16,191 nucleotides of DNA from Anaerolineae bacterium. GTDB taxonomy: Bacteria; Chloroflexota; Anaerolineae; B4-G1. Under the pieces are notes generated by a model. The model did no database searches and was not told the origin of the DNA. It saw only the letters and a list, made by a program, of their open reading frames with translations. The stretch covers positions 1-16,191 of the forward strand of contig JADHWW010000046.1 in the NCBI GenBank assembly GCA_016783285.1, in the 5' to 3' direction. This document shows positions 1 to 6,697 of this stretch, piece after piece. The translations under genes and the position numbers were made by a program. Every line of letters begins with the position of its first letter. Position 1 is the first letter of the stretch.

Positions 1-2335
1 AAAGCCGGGTTACTTGCGCTGTGAGCCACTCGCCGAGCGAGACCTCGTCCTGAGGTGCTGAGGATTCTGCTACCATACCGCAAAGACCGCACACTCCCTT
101 CCCGGCTGCCGTGTCTTGCCTGCGAAACTCACTGATCAAGAGTGAACGTAGTCTCTCTGCCCATCGAGACGTAGCCAACTCCATGGCAGCGGCATCTATG
201 CCTGTGCGGATGTTACCTGTGCCATCGTTCTCATCGACCTGCCCGACAAACGCCCAAAGCACCGCCTGCACCGTTTCCTCGCTAGCATTGGGCTCATCGG
301 CCAGGCACAGGGCGGCCAGGACCGCGCGCGGTCGCGCTGTGACCCCGGCGTCTTCGCCCTCCAACGGGTTGAGGATGGCAAGCAGGACATCATCCACGTC
401 GTCGTCGTTGCAGGAGGCCACGCAGAGGCGCAGCGCCTCGCGCCAGTTTTCGGTCACCGTCACTTCCCTCTCCCCGAATCGAGGTTCTTCAACCTCGCTT
501 GTGCGCCCGGCGAGCGGGGCTACGTGGTCGGCAAGGCTTCGCGACCGGTCGCGGCCGGGGAAACGGCCGTCCACCAGAGACAGGCTGGCGAGGTACTCCT
601 GAAACGTGAGGTGCCGGAACTCAAAGACAGGGACCGGCCTTCCACGGTGGCGGACGTGACCGGCTTCCACCAGGATACCCGTGCGCCGCTCCAGCAGGCG
701 CAGGAATTCCTCGGGCCTGTGTCTTCGTACCGCGTGGACCCGGGGGTACTCCTCTCGCATGCGCTCGAACAGGCCGATGATTTCGTCCTCCCGGAGCTGC
801 TGTACCCCGCGATCGCACATCTCGTAGGCAACGTACTCAAGTTGCGGAATCGCCTCATAGCGGTCAATTGGCTCGTCCACCTCGCTGCGCCAGTTGAGCA
901 GCACCTGCACCCCCTCCCAGTACAGATCGGCCCGGTGGCTAGGGAGCTTGCCGACTTTGCGCTTGACCAACGCCAGTGTCGTCAGTAGCATTGGGTTGCC
1001 AGTGAGACGCTCGATGCGGTCGATGCTGTGGATGTCGTGAATCAGCTCCTCCGTCGCTCTTTCCCGCCGCTCTGGCGGTTCGGTGACAGCGCACCAGCGG
1101 CGGGCGAAATCGTCTTTGTCCTCCTTTGAAAGATCGGCGATTGTCACGTGCTCAAACCCCCGCCCCAGGCGGTAGCCCATCTCCCGGTAGCCGACGATGC
1201 GCGACGTGGCGATGATCGTGGCGTCGCGATAAGCGAGGTGAATCTGTTCGAGTTGTCGGCAGAAGCCGGTGCGTACGGCCGGGTTCGCGATCTCGTCCAG
1301 ACCGTCCAGCAGCAAGAGCGCCTGACCCTGGCGGAGTTTTTCCCGCAGGACGGCCTGGAGGGCAGCGGACTCGGCATCCGTCATCTCCGCCTTGCGCAGG
1401 GTGTGGAGCAGTATGTTGTCCAGCGGACCGCCCAGGCAGGACGGGTTGAGGTCCCGGCAGCGGACGATGACCGGGAGCCAATCCTTGTCGGGGAGCGTGG
1501 CCACGTCGGGTAGATTCTTCCAATCTGGGTCTTGCTTGAGGCGAAGCAGGTAGGCTGTGGCGATCCAGCGGACCATCGTGGTCTTGCCCGCGCCGGGGTC
1601 CCCCAGGACGACGAGCCGTCGGGCTTCGGCCAGCCGCTGCCCGACGGGCACCCGGACGCGCTCATCTTCCTGTTCGCCCCTGTCTCCCGGCCCCATAGGG
1701 AGGGATGTCCCACGGCGCTTTTCGAGCGCCTCGAACTCCGCCTCACTCGCTTCGACGTCAGACGCAACCTCCACCCGGACCCGCAAGGGGACGTACAGAC
1801 GGCGCAGTTCCAGTTGTCGGGTGGCGATGTGGCGATCACTCTCCGGCAGGTTAGCCAGGTCGATGATGTCGCACGACTCCAAAGCCAGTTCCCGGTACCG
1901 CTGCTCTGCGTCGTAGCCAAATGGGACATAATCGGAGTCAGCCTCGAGGGGATAGTACTTCTCCAAGGAAGCGATCAAATCCTCCACCGCTTTTGCAGGG
2001 TCTTGCCAGTAGAGAGCGACGGTACCGTCGAGAGAGAGCATCTGGACGTACGCGTCCTTCTCCATCTGCACGGCGAATACTCGAACCTGTTGATTCCGTC
2101 GCGCCGCGTTGACGAAGCGGTGCGCCCAACCGGTTCCCACCGCTTTCACCGTCCCGCACAGCACGACCGGTCCGCCAGTGCTCAGAACTCTCGATGCCTC
2201 CTCGACGACAGACTCGCCCACCATCACTGTGCCTCGGTGGGCTACCTCGTAGCCAGCATCTCGGAGCGGCTCTGCCAACTTGTCTGCTAGAGCCTCTTCA
2301 CCTTCCGCATGCGCGATAAGAACCTTCCACGTCAT
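1..2335 (-). CDS. TIR-like/NACHT NTPase, NLR-like defence protein (3' end outside window)
   Basis: About 778 residues are visible and the C-terminus lies beyond the window. Residues 1-125 form a TIR-like alpha/beta domain (opening VLIAHAEGEE) that parallels the separate TIR protein just upstream. A Glu at 45, in GESVVEEA, sits where TIR NADases carry the catalytic Glu. Residues about 235-560 are a NACHT/STAND NTPase: Walker A GDPGAGKTT (245-253), Walker B LLLLDGLDEI (340-349) and a sensor-like TSRIVGY (377-383). After it comes the segment FEFRHLTFQEYLASL, typical of the region following NACHT, and then a helical repeat-like tail that may be the sensor. NACHT proteins of this kind act in animal innate immunity and in bacterial anti-phage defence; that role here is inferred. 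The ATG lies 5 bp after the TIR stop with a GAGGTGA ribosome site, so the two genes are co-transcribed. NACHT confidence is high; the N-terminal TIR call is moderate because the domain is divergent. Confidence 0.9.
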   Translation of the reverse strand, partial: MTWKVLIAHAEGEEALADKLAEPLRDAGYEVAHRGTVMVGESVVEEASRVLSTGGPVVLCGTVKAVGTGWAHRFVNAARRNQQVRVFAVQMEKDAYVQMLSLDGTVALYWQDPAKAVEDLIASLEKYYPLEADSDYVPFGYDAEQRYRELALESCDIIDLANLPESDRHIATRQLELRRLYVPLRVRVEVASDVEASEAEFEALEKRRGTSLPMGPGDRGEQEDERVRVPVGQRLAEARRLVVLGDPGAGKTTMVRWIATAYLLRLKQDPDWKNLPDVATLPDKDWLPVIVRCRDLNPSCLGGPLDNILLHTLRKAEMTDAESAALQAVLREKLRQGQALLLLDGLDEIANPAVRTGFCRQLEQIHLAYRDATIIATSRIVGYREMGYRLGRGFEHVTIADLSKEDKDDFARRWCAVTEPPERRERATEELIHDIHSIDRIERLTGNPMLLTTLALVKRKVGKLPSHRADLYWEGVQVLLNWRSEVDEPIDRYEAIPQLEYVAYEMCDRGVQQLREDEIIGLFERMREEYPRVHAVRRHRPEEFLRLLERRTGILVEAGHVRHRGRPVPVFEFRHLTFQEYLASLSLVDGRFPGRDRSRSLADHVAPLAGRTSEVEEPRFGEREVTVTENWREALRLCVASCNDDDVDDVLLAILNPLEGEDAGVTARPRAVLAALCLADEPNASEETVQAVLWAFVGQVDENDGTGNIRTGIDAAAMELATSRWAERLRSLLISEFRRQDTAAGKGVCGLCGMVAESSAPQDEVSLGEWLTAQVTRL

Positions 2336-2340
2336 GTTTC

Positions 2341-2727
2341 TCACCTCACTGCTCGCAGGAGCTCGGATACGCCTTGTGCCCAGTCCGTGACGAGGTCCGC
2401 GTACTTCAAATCGGCGAGGATTGCGGGTGGGTCGCCCCCGGTGAGCAGCACTGGCAAAACCTTGACCCCGTGCCCATTGAGTTGTCGAGCGAGCGCCGAC
2501 ATCCACTCGCGGCTCATCCACGGAGAGGTTACGCCGGATGAGGAATAGCAGACGACCACGTACGTAGCCCCTTCCAGTCCTTCGTTGATGCGCTCGACAA
2601 TGGAATCACCCAGGCCGATGTTCCATTCGTCAAACCATACTTGATGCCCGGCATTGCGGATTTCGTCTGCCAGCCGCTCAGCCTGTTGGGCATCGCTTCC
2701 GCGATGGCTTATGAAGACATTCGCCAT
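2341..2727 (-). CDS. Small stand-alone TIR-domain protein
   Basis: A 128-residue protein consisting of a single TIR (TIR_2-type) domain. It opens with VFISHRGSD (the F-SH-D motif of beta-strand A). VWFDEW (30-35) and GLGDSIVERI (38-47) follow, with Glu45 at the expected catalytic position of NAD-cleaving TIRs, then VVVCYSSSG (57-65) and the conserved SPW...EW (68-75). No signal peptide or membrane segment is seen, so it should be cytoplasmic. The start was set at the internal ATG because GGAGG lies 5 bp before it (2733-2737). A GTG four codons upstream is open in frame but overlaps that ribosome site. It is the first gene of a two-gene unit with the NACHT gene and is preceded by its own promoter. 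Bacterial TIR domains commonly act as NADases or signal generators in phage defence; its role as effector or adaptor for the NACHT protein is inferred. Confidence 0.92.
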   Translation of the reverse strand: MANVFISHRGSDAQQAERLADEIRNAGHQVWFDEWNIGLGDSIVERINEGLEGATYVVVCYSSSGVTSPWMSREWMSALARQLNGHGVKVLPVLLTGGDPPAILADLKYADLVTDWAQGVSELLRAVR

Positions 2728-2818
2728 GGTCACCTCCACTTGTACGAGAAGTCTACACCACCGTCAACGTCGCCTTCAGCGGTACGTCCGCGCTGCCGTG
2801 GATAGTGGCCCACCCTTG

Positions 2819-2847
2819 AGTATACTCCAACGACGGCTCTTGTACAA
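2819..2847 (-). promoter_or_regulatory. Promoter of the TIR-NACHT operon
   Basis: On the minus strand there is a -35 TTGTAC (2842-2847), a 17-bp spacer and a -10 TATACT (2819-2824). This gives a leader of about 85 nt before the TIR start. The match to the sigma70 consensus is good (4/6 and 5/6 with ideal spacing) but rests on sequence alone. The promoter and the inverted repeat just beyond it account for most of the 317-bp gene-free stretch 2728-3044; nothing recognisable lies at 2920-3044. Confidence 0.6.
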
Positions 2848-2855
2848 ACGACAAC

Positions 2856-2919
2856 GCCCGCCGCCCCGCTTTCTTCACGCCGACCGTCGCCGGTGAGCGA
2901 AAAAAGCGGGGCGGCGGGC
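2856..2919. terminator. 17-bp perfect inverted repeat, probable terminator/insulator
   Basis: The arms 2856-2872 and 2903-2919 (GCCCGCCGCCCCGCTTT and its exact complement) flank a 30-nt loop. The stem extends through ACAA/TTGT with one bulged base. It lies after the stop of the DUF6516 gene and immediately upstream of the TIR-operon -35, so the best reading is a terminator that separates the two units. The minus-strand tail after the stem is only moderately T-rich (GTTGTCGTTTG), and the 30-nt loop is long for an intrinsic terminator, so a dispersed palindromic repeat is an alternative. Confidence 0.5.
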
Positions 2920-3044
2920 TTGTCTTGCAGCGAACGGCCTCGTGTCAGGTCGGGGATGTCCAGCGCAGTGGGCTTCTATCTGTTGAGCCAGCGGCTTCCA
3001 GCCACCGGCGGGCCGCCTCAATGTAGGGAGCATAACTGGCGACG

Positions 3045-3485
3045 CTACTCAGGGGCCAACATGCCCAAAATCTCCCGCTCGATCTCATCAATCAGAAACG
3101 GCAGGTTGGGACGGGTGAAACTCATCTCCGGCGCAGGGATGCGGTTGTGTCTGGTGTCTGGGGGAATGTGCTTGTGATGAGGATGTGTGCTTTGCAGAGT
3201 TGGATCGTTCGGATGTGGTTGAGAATCGTACCAGTACAACTTTTCTCCACCTTGCCAAACCTCGTAACCGTACCAGTCTATGACGGCAGGCAAACGGTGG
3301 TACAAGATTCGCTCACGAACAACCAATCGGATTTCACGATCAAAGTACAGTTCGCCTGCCACCCGTGCCAGTGATGCCCCTCGCCGAACGAAGGTCACTG
3401 TGGAACGGCGTATTGACGGGAACTGCTCTGTGAGTGTGTACAAGAACAGTTCGTAGTCATCCGGGGTGCGCAGTGGGTTGTTCAT
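3045..3485 (-). CDS. DUF6516 / TumE-like toxin candidate
   Basis: A 146-residue soluble protein. The central part (about 40-90) is an alpha/beta segment with GELYFD, VVRERI and YGYEVW. A His-rich stretch follows (H91, H101, H103, H104, H106, in DSQPHPND and HPHHKHIP), and the C-terminal helix is LPFLIDEIER. This order of a WYGYEVW-like strand, a Pro/His-rich PHHKH element and a terminal helix is what I associate with the DUF6516 family, to which TumE-type toxins have been assigned. The family name is from memory and toxicity is not shown here. Its ATG overlaps the stop of the preceding gene in ATGA, implying translational coupling. It is the last gene of a three-gene operon whose first two products are paralogous small acidic proteins of the antitoxin type. 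Confidence 0.65.
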   Translation of the reverse strand: MNNPLRTPDDYELFLYTLTEQFPSIRRSTVTFVRRGASLARVAGELYFDREIRLVVRERILYHRLPAVIDWYGYEVWQGGEKLYWYDSQPHPNDPTLQSTHPHHKHIPPDTRHNRIPAPEMSFTRPNLPFLIDEIEREILGMLAPE

Positions 3486-3751
3486 GCGGCTACTCGGATC
3501 AGCCTGGCGATGCTTGGTGCTTGCTGTTGAATCCGCTGAACCTCATTGCGATACTCGGCCTGGCGGGCAAGCCACGTTCGATAGACACTGGCCCACTCAC
3601 CAAAATCTAACACCCAACTGTCATCTTCTGGCTCTTCGCCGCTAGCGTATGCCGCGTAGAAGGTCTCCGAACGGATACCGTATTTGCGTTCAAAGTCCAG
3701 GAGTTCCTCTTCAAGCGCGTGAATATCGGTTAGAATCTCGCGCAGGTTCAT
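3482..3751 (-). CDS. Small acidic antitoxin-like protein (copy 2)
   Basis: An 89-residue mainly helical protein. It contains LDFERKYGIRSETFY, the acidic loop GEEPEDDSW and GEWASVYRTWLARQ. The pattern of a helix, KYG-x2-SE-x-F, an acidic loop and EWA...Y...L resembles small partner proteins commonly encoded before DUF6516-type genes. No DNA-binding helix-turn-helix is evident. The start is an ATG with GGAGG 7 bp upstream. The gene overlaps the upstream paralogue by 41 bp and the downstream toxin-like gene by 4 bp (ATGA). It ends at RLIRVAA, exactly where the upstream copy continues with an extra tail. The antitoxin role is inferred from context. Confidence 0.7.
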   Translation of the reverse strand: MNLREILTDIHALEEELLDFERKYGIRSETFYAAYASGEEPEDDSWVLDFGEWASVYRTWLARQAEYRNEVQRIQQQAPSIARLIRVAA

Positions 3752-4061
3752 CGCTTACCTCCACTTTGCGTTGCAGTGCGGACGGGGCAGCCACTCTGAT
3801 CAGTCGCGACAGGCTGTCCGGGCGTTCTCGCAGCCGACGCACAGCGACCCTGTACTCCCGCTGGCGATCCAGCCAGGTCTGATATGCTCCAGCCCATATC
3901 GCGAAGTCCGGTACCCAGGCATCATCTTCTGGCTCTTCCCCGCTCATGTACGTCTCAAAGAACGTCTCCGATAGCACACCGTACTTGCGTTCATAGAATT
4001 GTAACTCCGTGGCCAGAGTATGAATATCTTGCAGGATCTCGGCCAATATCGAATCTGGCAT
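3711..4061 (-). CDS. Small acidic antitoxin-like protein (copy 1, extended C-terminus)
   Basis: A 116-residue paralogue of the next gene. The two share ILxDIH, FERKYG/YERKYG, SETF, SGEEPEDD-W, DFxxWAxxYxTWL and SxxRLIRVAA throughout their first 92 or so residues, and the similarity is also visible in DNA. This copy then carries about 24 more residues of low similarity to anything recognisable, which run through the ribosome site and first codons of the following gene. The ATG at 4061 is preceded by GGGGGAGG with 7 bp spacing. It is the first gene after a good promoter. Likely an antitoxin or accessory partner of the DUF6516 protein; whether both copies bind it cannot be told from sequence. 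Confidence 0.68.
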   Translation of the reverse strand: MPDSILAEILQDIHTLATELQFYERKYGVLSETFFETYMSGEEPEDDAWVPDFAIWAGAYQTWLDRQREYRVAVRRLRERPDSLSRLIRVAAPSALQRKVEVSDEPARDSNRYSRA

Positions 4062-4093
4062 GGCGCATCCTCCCCCTTCGGAAGTTCGCTCCT

Positions 4094-4122
4094 ATTCTAA
4101 CACCATCTCCCCGACCTGACAA
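4094..4122 (-). promoter_or_regulatory. Promoter of the antitoxin-like/DUF6516 operon
   Basis: The minus strand carries a -35 TTGTCA (4117-4122), a 17-bp spacer and a -10 TAGAAT (4094-4099). The first ATG follows about 33 bp downstream, with a strong GGGGGAGG ribosome site between them. The match to the sigma70 consensus is close (5/6 at each box). Confidence 0.65.
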
Positions 4123-4125
4123 CTG

Positions 4126-4152
4126 GGTGGGAGGCTCAGTGTCACCTCCACC
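4126..4152. repeat. Imperfect inverted repeat next to the -35 box
   Basis: GGTGGGAGG at 4126-4134 pairs with CCTCCACC at 4145-4152 with one bulge and a 10-nt loop. It sits between the end of the kinase-ANTAR remnant and the -35 of the toxin-antitoxin-like operon. It could be a weak terminator for the remnant or an operator for self-regulation. There is no T-tract. Confidence 0.3.
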
Positions 4153-4158
4153 GCCTGC

Positions 4159-4797
4159 TCAATCGCGCACCTGGCGCAGGACGACCTCGGCCACCCGGCG
4201 TTTGGTGCGCCGTTCCTGCCGTGACTGGCGCTGGATGCGCCGGTAGGCCTCCTTCTCGCTCAGGCCCTCTCGCTGCATCAGCACGCCCTTGGCTCGCTCC
4301 ACCGCCTTGCGCGTGGCAAGCCGCTCTTCCAGGTCGGCCGTCTGCTGAAGCGACTGCTGCTGCTCTGCGAAGCGGGCCGTGACGACCTCCAACGTCGCCA
4401 GCAACTCCCGCTCGTCCACCGGCTTGATGAGGAGCGTCAGCGCGGTGGCCGACCGCGAGGGCAGGGTGATCTCATCTCCCCGCACTTCCACTCGCAGGTC
4501 CTTGTGGGGGTGCAGCCTGTTCTGCGTCACAGTCTGTGCTACATGTGTGAGAATCTGCTTCACGTCGGCCAGCCGGAAGCCTTTTTCGGACAGCACCTCG
4601 TGTACGGCAGCAATGCTGAGGATGCGGTTGATGCTCTCGTGCAGCTCTTCCCCGGCGTCAATCCGGTCCCCCTCTCCCAACTGAAGGCGCAGGAGCATGG
4701 CGATGGTCTGCAGGTTGTTCTTCACGCGATGGTGCATCTCGCGCACGACAGCGGTATTGACCACCAGGCTGGCGTTCTCGATGGCCAGGGCGGGGCG
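4159..4797 (-). pseudogene. GAF/HisKA_2 kinase fragment fused in frame to a receiver-ANTAR tail
   Basis: The open frame joins parts of two proteins. It begins with the end of a GAF domain (ALAIENASLVVNTAV, 4765-4788). Next is a HisKA_2 dimerisation region with the phosphoacceptor block EMHHRVKNNLQT (residues 9-20 from the GTG at 4764). The kinase part runs to LPSRSATALTLL, where a HATPase N-box (VNEL..NA) should start. Instead it continues as IKPVDERELLATLE (113-126), the end of a receiver domain, and then an ANTAR RNA-binding domain (about 140-198) with AVERAKGVLMQREGLSEKEAYRRI. The whole ATPase domain and nearly all of the receiver, including its phosphorylated Asp, are missing. No ribosome site precedes any start. 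The simplest reading is an in-frame deletion fusing a kinase gene to its neighbouring ANTAR regulator gene. A residual function for the ANTAR part cannot be excluded. Confidence 0.75.
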
Positions 4798-4799
4798 CG

Positions 4800-4880
4800 G
4801 TTGGAGTGGTGGGAGTGGCCGAAGATGAGGGTATGGACTCCAGCGTGGGCGACGGCGGGGGCGATGTCGGCAGCCAGTCT
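4800..4880 (-). pseudogene. Short phosphoesterase-like remnant
   Basis: Between the prepilin-peptidase stop and the GAF fragment, one minus-strand frame reads as about 27 residues ending in AGVHTLIFGHSHH. This resembles the metal-binding GHxH block of metallophosphoesterases or CapA-like proteins. The frame is not continued as protein on either side. It is too short to be certain and could be chance, but it sits exactly at a breakpoint where the flanking kinase gene is also truncated. Confidence 0.3.
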
Positions 4881-5625
4881 AACGGTGCAGGAACCACCCG
4901 GCGATGGTGTAGCCCCACAGGAGGGTGATGACAGCGCCAGCGACGAGGAATGGCCCGTAGGGGATGGGGTCGCGCAGGCCACGCACGCGTGTGATCAGCA
5001 GGATCAGGCTGATGGCTGCCCCGATGAGGATGGTCAACACCAATGCCTCGATGACCAGCGGGAAGCCGGTGATGAGCCCGACGAACGCCGCCAGCTTGAC
5101 GTCACCATCGCCCAACGCTCCACTGCCGAAGAGCGCATTCCCCACCAATGCAGCGCCGAGGAAGAAGACAAAACCTATCGCACCGCCGGCCAGTGCGCTC
5201 CACCACGTCATCTCCGGGGTGAATAAACTGGCGATGATGGCGAAGAGGATGGATGGGTACATCACCATGTTGAGGATCAGTCGCCGCTCGATGTCGGTGA
5301 TGAGGATCAGGGCGAAGATGATGCTATATAAGGAGTAGAGGATCAGTTTGACGGAGGGTCCGAGCACGATCCAAAGATAGCCGTAGGCCACCACCAGCCC
5401 GATCTCAACCAGGGGGTGACGCAGGCTGATCGGAGCGTCGCAGGAGGGACACCCGACGCGCCCAATCAGGTACGGCGGCAGGGCGAGCCATTGCCACCAG
5501 GGGCGGTCTTGTCCACAGTAAGGGCAATGAGGGCGTGTCAGTCTCCGTCGGGCAGGGAGGTCGGAACCGAGTTGATTGACCAAGCCGCCAACGAGGAGGC
5601 CGAGGAGCATCAAGAGGATGATCAT
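4879..5625 (-). CDS. Type IV prepilin-like leader peptidase (A24 family)
   Basis: A 248-residue polytopic membrane protein. A first hydrophobic segment (2-16) precedes a cytoplasmic zinc-type domain with two Cys pairs, CPYC (34-37) and CPSC (59-62). About six further membrane segments follow. The two catalytic Asp motifs of the aspartic prepilin peptidases are present: D111 in ITDIERRLILN, and GDGD (172-175) with D175 in the GxGDxK position. IPYGPFL (221-227) is also typical. The length is normal for the bifunctional PilD-type enzyme, which cleaves and usually N-methylates prepilins and pseudopilins; the Cys pairs fit that type. No pilin or assembly gene is in the window, so it must serve substrates encoded elsewhere. 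The ATG at 5625 has only a weak ribosome site. Its stop borders the recombination scar. Confidence 0.93.
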   Translation of the reverse strand: MIILLMLLGLLVGGLVNQLGSDLPARRRLTRPHCPYCGQDRPWWQWLALPPYLIGRVGCPSCDAPISLRHPLVEIGLVVAYGYLWIVLGPSVKLILYSLYSIIFALILITDIERRLILNMVMYPSILFAIIASLFTPEMTWWSALAGGAIGFVFFLGAALVGNALFGSGALGDGDVKLAAFVGLITGFPLVIEALVLTILIGAAISLILLITRVRGLRDPIPYGPFLVAGAVITLLWGYTIAGWFLHR

Positions 5626-5638
5626 TGAGGGGCATTAT

Positions 5639-5698
5639 AAATGACAAATGAGCAAATGACAAATGAGCAAATGACAAATGAGCAAATGACAAATGAAC
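5639..5698. repeat. Four tandem 15-bp units
   Basis: The unit AAATGACAAATGAGC is repeated four times without spacers; the last copy has one change (GAAC for GAGC). Each unit itself contains two overlapping AAATGA heptamer-like words. It lies in the 79-bp gap between the LCP gene stop and the prepilin-peptidase start. It is AT-rich in a GC-rich window and resembles short tandemly repeated repetitive sequences described in filamentous bacteria. Confidence 0.85.
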
Positions 5699-5704
5699 AG
5701 TGGT

Positions 5705-6697
5705 TCACTGGGCGGCTGCTGTGGCGGGTGGAGGGAAGAAGAGGTCGGTAACCAGAGCCTCAATTGCTGGCTGGTCGGGGAGCAGGACGGAAGCCCCCTC
5801 GGGCGTGACCCAGGGGTGGGTGTGGGTTTCGTCAATGGCAGCCGTTGTGATCTGGTCAACGGGGATGCGACTGGCGATGACAGCCAGGTCCACGATCTCC
5901 CCCAGCGTCAGGTCGGTCTCGAAGGCCCCCTGAAGGGCGGACCAGCGTTGTGGGGATTGCGCGATCAGACTTGGCAGCAGGTCAAGCCGCGTAACCCGGT
6001 CGCGCACAGCCAGCGCAATCTGGCGCTGGCGGGCGGTGCGGTCAAAGTCGCCACCGGGAGTGGCGCGGGTGCGGGCGTACTTAAGGGCCGTGGCCCCGTC
6101 CAGGTGATGCTGACCAGCGGGCAGGTAAAAAGGATCGTAGCCCGTGCCGCTGTCCGGGTAAGTCGGGTCGGAGATCGGATAGGGCACGTCCACATCCACG
6201 CCGCCGATAGCGTCAATCAGCGTGACAAAGACGTGGAAGTCGAGCAGAACGGCGTGTTGGGCCGGGATGCTGAGGGTGGCGGAGACGGTCTGACGTGCCG
6301 AGGCCAGGCCGCCTGTCCCGTCCCGCTCGCCCCAGGCGTAGGCGGTGTTGATGCGTGCTTGCTCGTGGCCGGTGACCTCGACGTAGAGATCGCGGGGGAT
6401 AGAAAGTATCGCCATGCGCTGTGTATTCGGATCGAGGTGGAAGAGCATCAGCGTGTCGGTGTTATCGGTGCTGCCATCCAGGTTGCGCCTGTCGGTACCC
6501 AGGAGAAGCACAGTGGTTGCCTCGAACTGAGAGCTAGACCTGGGCAGTGGGGTAGGTGGATCGTAGGGAACGGGCGTGGGAGGGGCATAGTAGACCGTGG
6601 GTGTCGGCAGAGCAGGTGGGCGTGCAGCGGGGCTGCAGGCTATCAACCCGGTCAGTCCTAGCAATAGGATGATCAGAGGTATCATTCGGCGGATCAT
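5705..6697 (-). CDS. LCP (LytR-CpsA-Psr) family lipoprotein
   Basis: A 330-residue exported protein. It has a hydrophobic signal with lipobox LIAC (Cys21), a Pro/Thr-rich linker (22-58), then a full LCP domain (about 62-300). LCP hallmarks visible: LLLGTDRR (64-71), DNTDTLM (78-84), SIPRDLYV (99-106), ARINTAYAWG, LIDAIGGVDVDVP, ALKYARTR and GGDFDRTARQRQ. LCP enzymes transfer undecaprenyl-phosphate-linked glycans to cell-wall polymers or proteins on the outer face of the membrane; the acceptor here is unknown. Its ATG overlaps the stop of the anti-sigma/LCP gene (ATGA), so it is the third gene of the sigma-factor operon. It is clearly related to that protein's LCP domain, suggesting local duplication. 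Anchoring by lipid rather than by a transmembrane helix is less usual for the family. Confidence 0.92.
   Translation of the reverse strand: MIRRMIPLIILLLGLTGLIACSPAARPPALPTPTVYYAPPTPVPYDPPTPLPRSSSQFEATTVLLLGTDRRNLDGSTDNTDTLMLFHLDPNTQRMAILSIPRDLYVEVTGHEQARINTAYAWGERDGTGGLASARQTVSATLSIPAQHAVLLDFHVFVTLIDAIGGVDVDVPYPISDPTYPDSGTGYDPFYLPAGQHHLDGATALKYARTRATPGGDFDRTARQRQIALAVRDRVTRLDLLPSLIAQSPQRWSALQGAFETDLTLGEIVDLAVIASRIPVDQITTAAIDETHTHPWVTPEGASVLLPDQPAIEALVTDLFFPPPATAAAQ

Noticed and set aside
524..988. Plus-strand frames across 111-2290
   Set aside because: All are shadows of the NACHT gene on the minus strand, which reads without interruption from 2335 to the window edge.
5639..5698. Possible CRISPR-like array
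   Set aside because: The units abut without spacers and are only 15 bp, so this is a simple tandem repeat.
5693..6661. Long plus-strand open frame (322 codons)
   Set aside because: It is antisense to the LCP lipoprotein gene; high GC keeps the opposite frame open.
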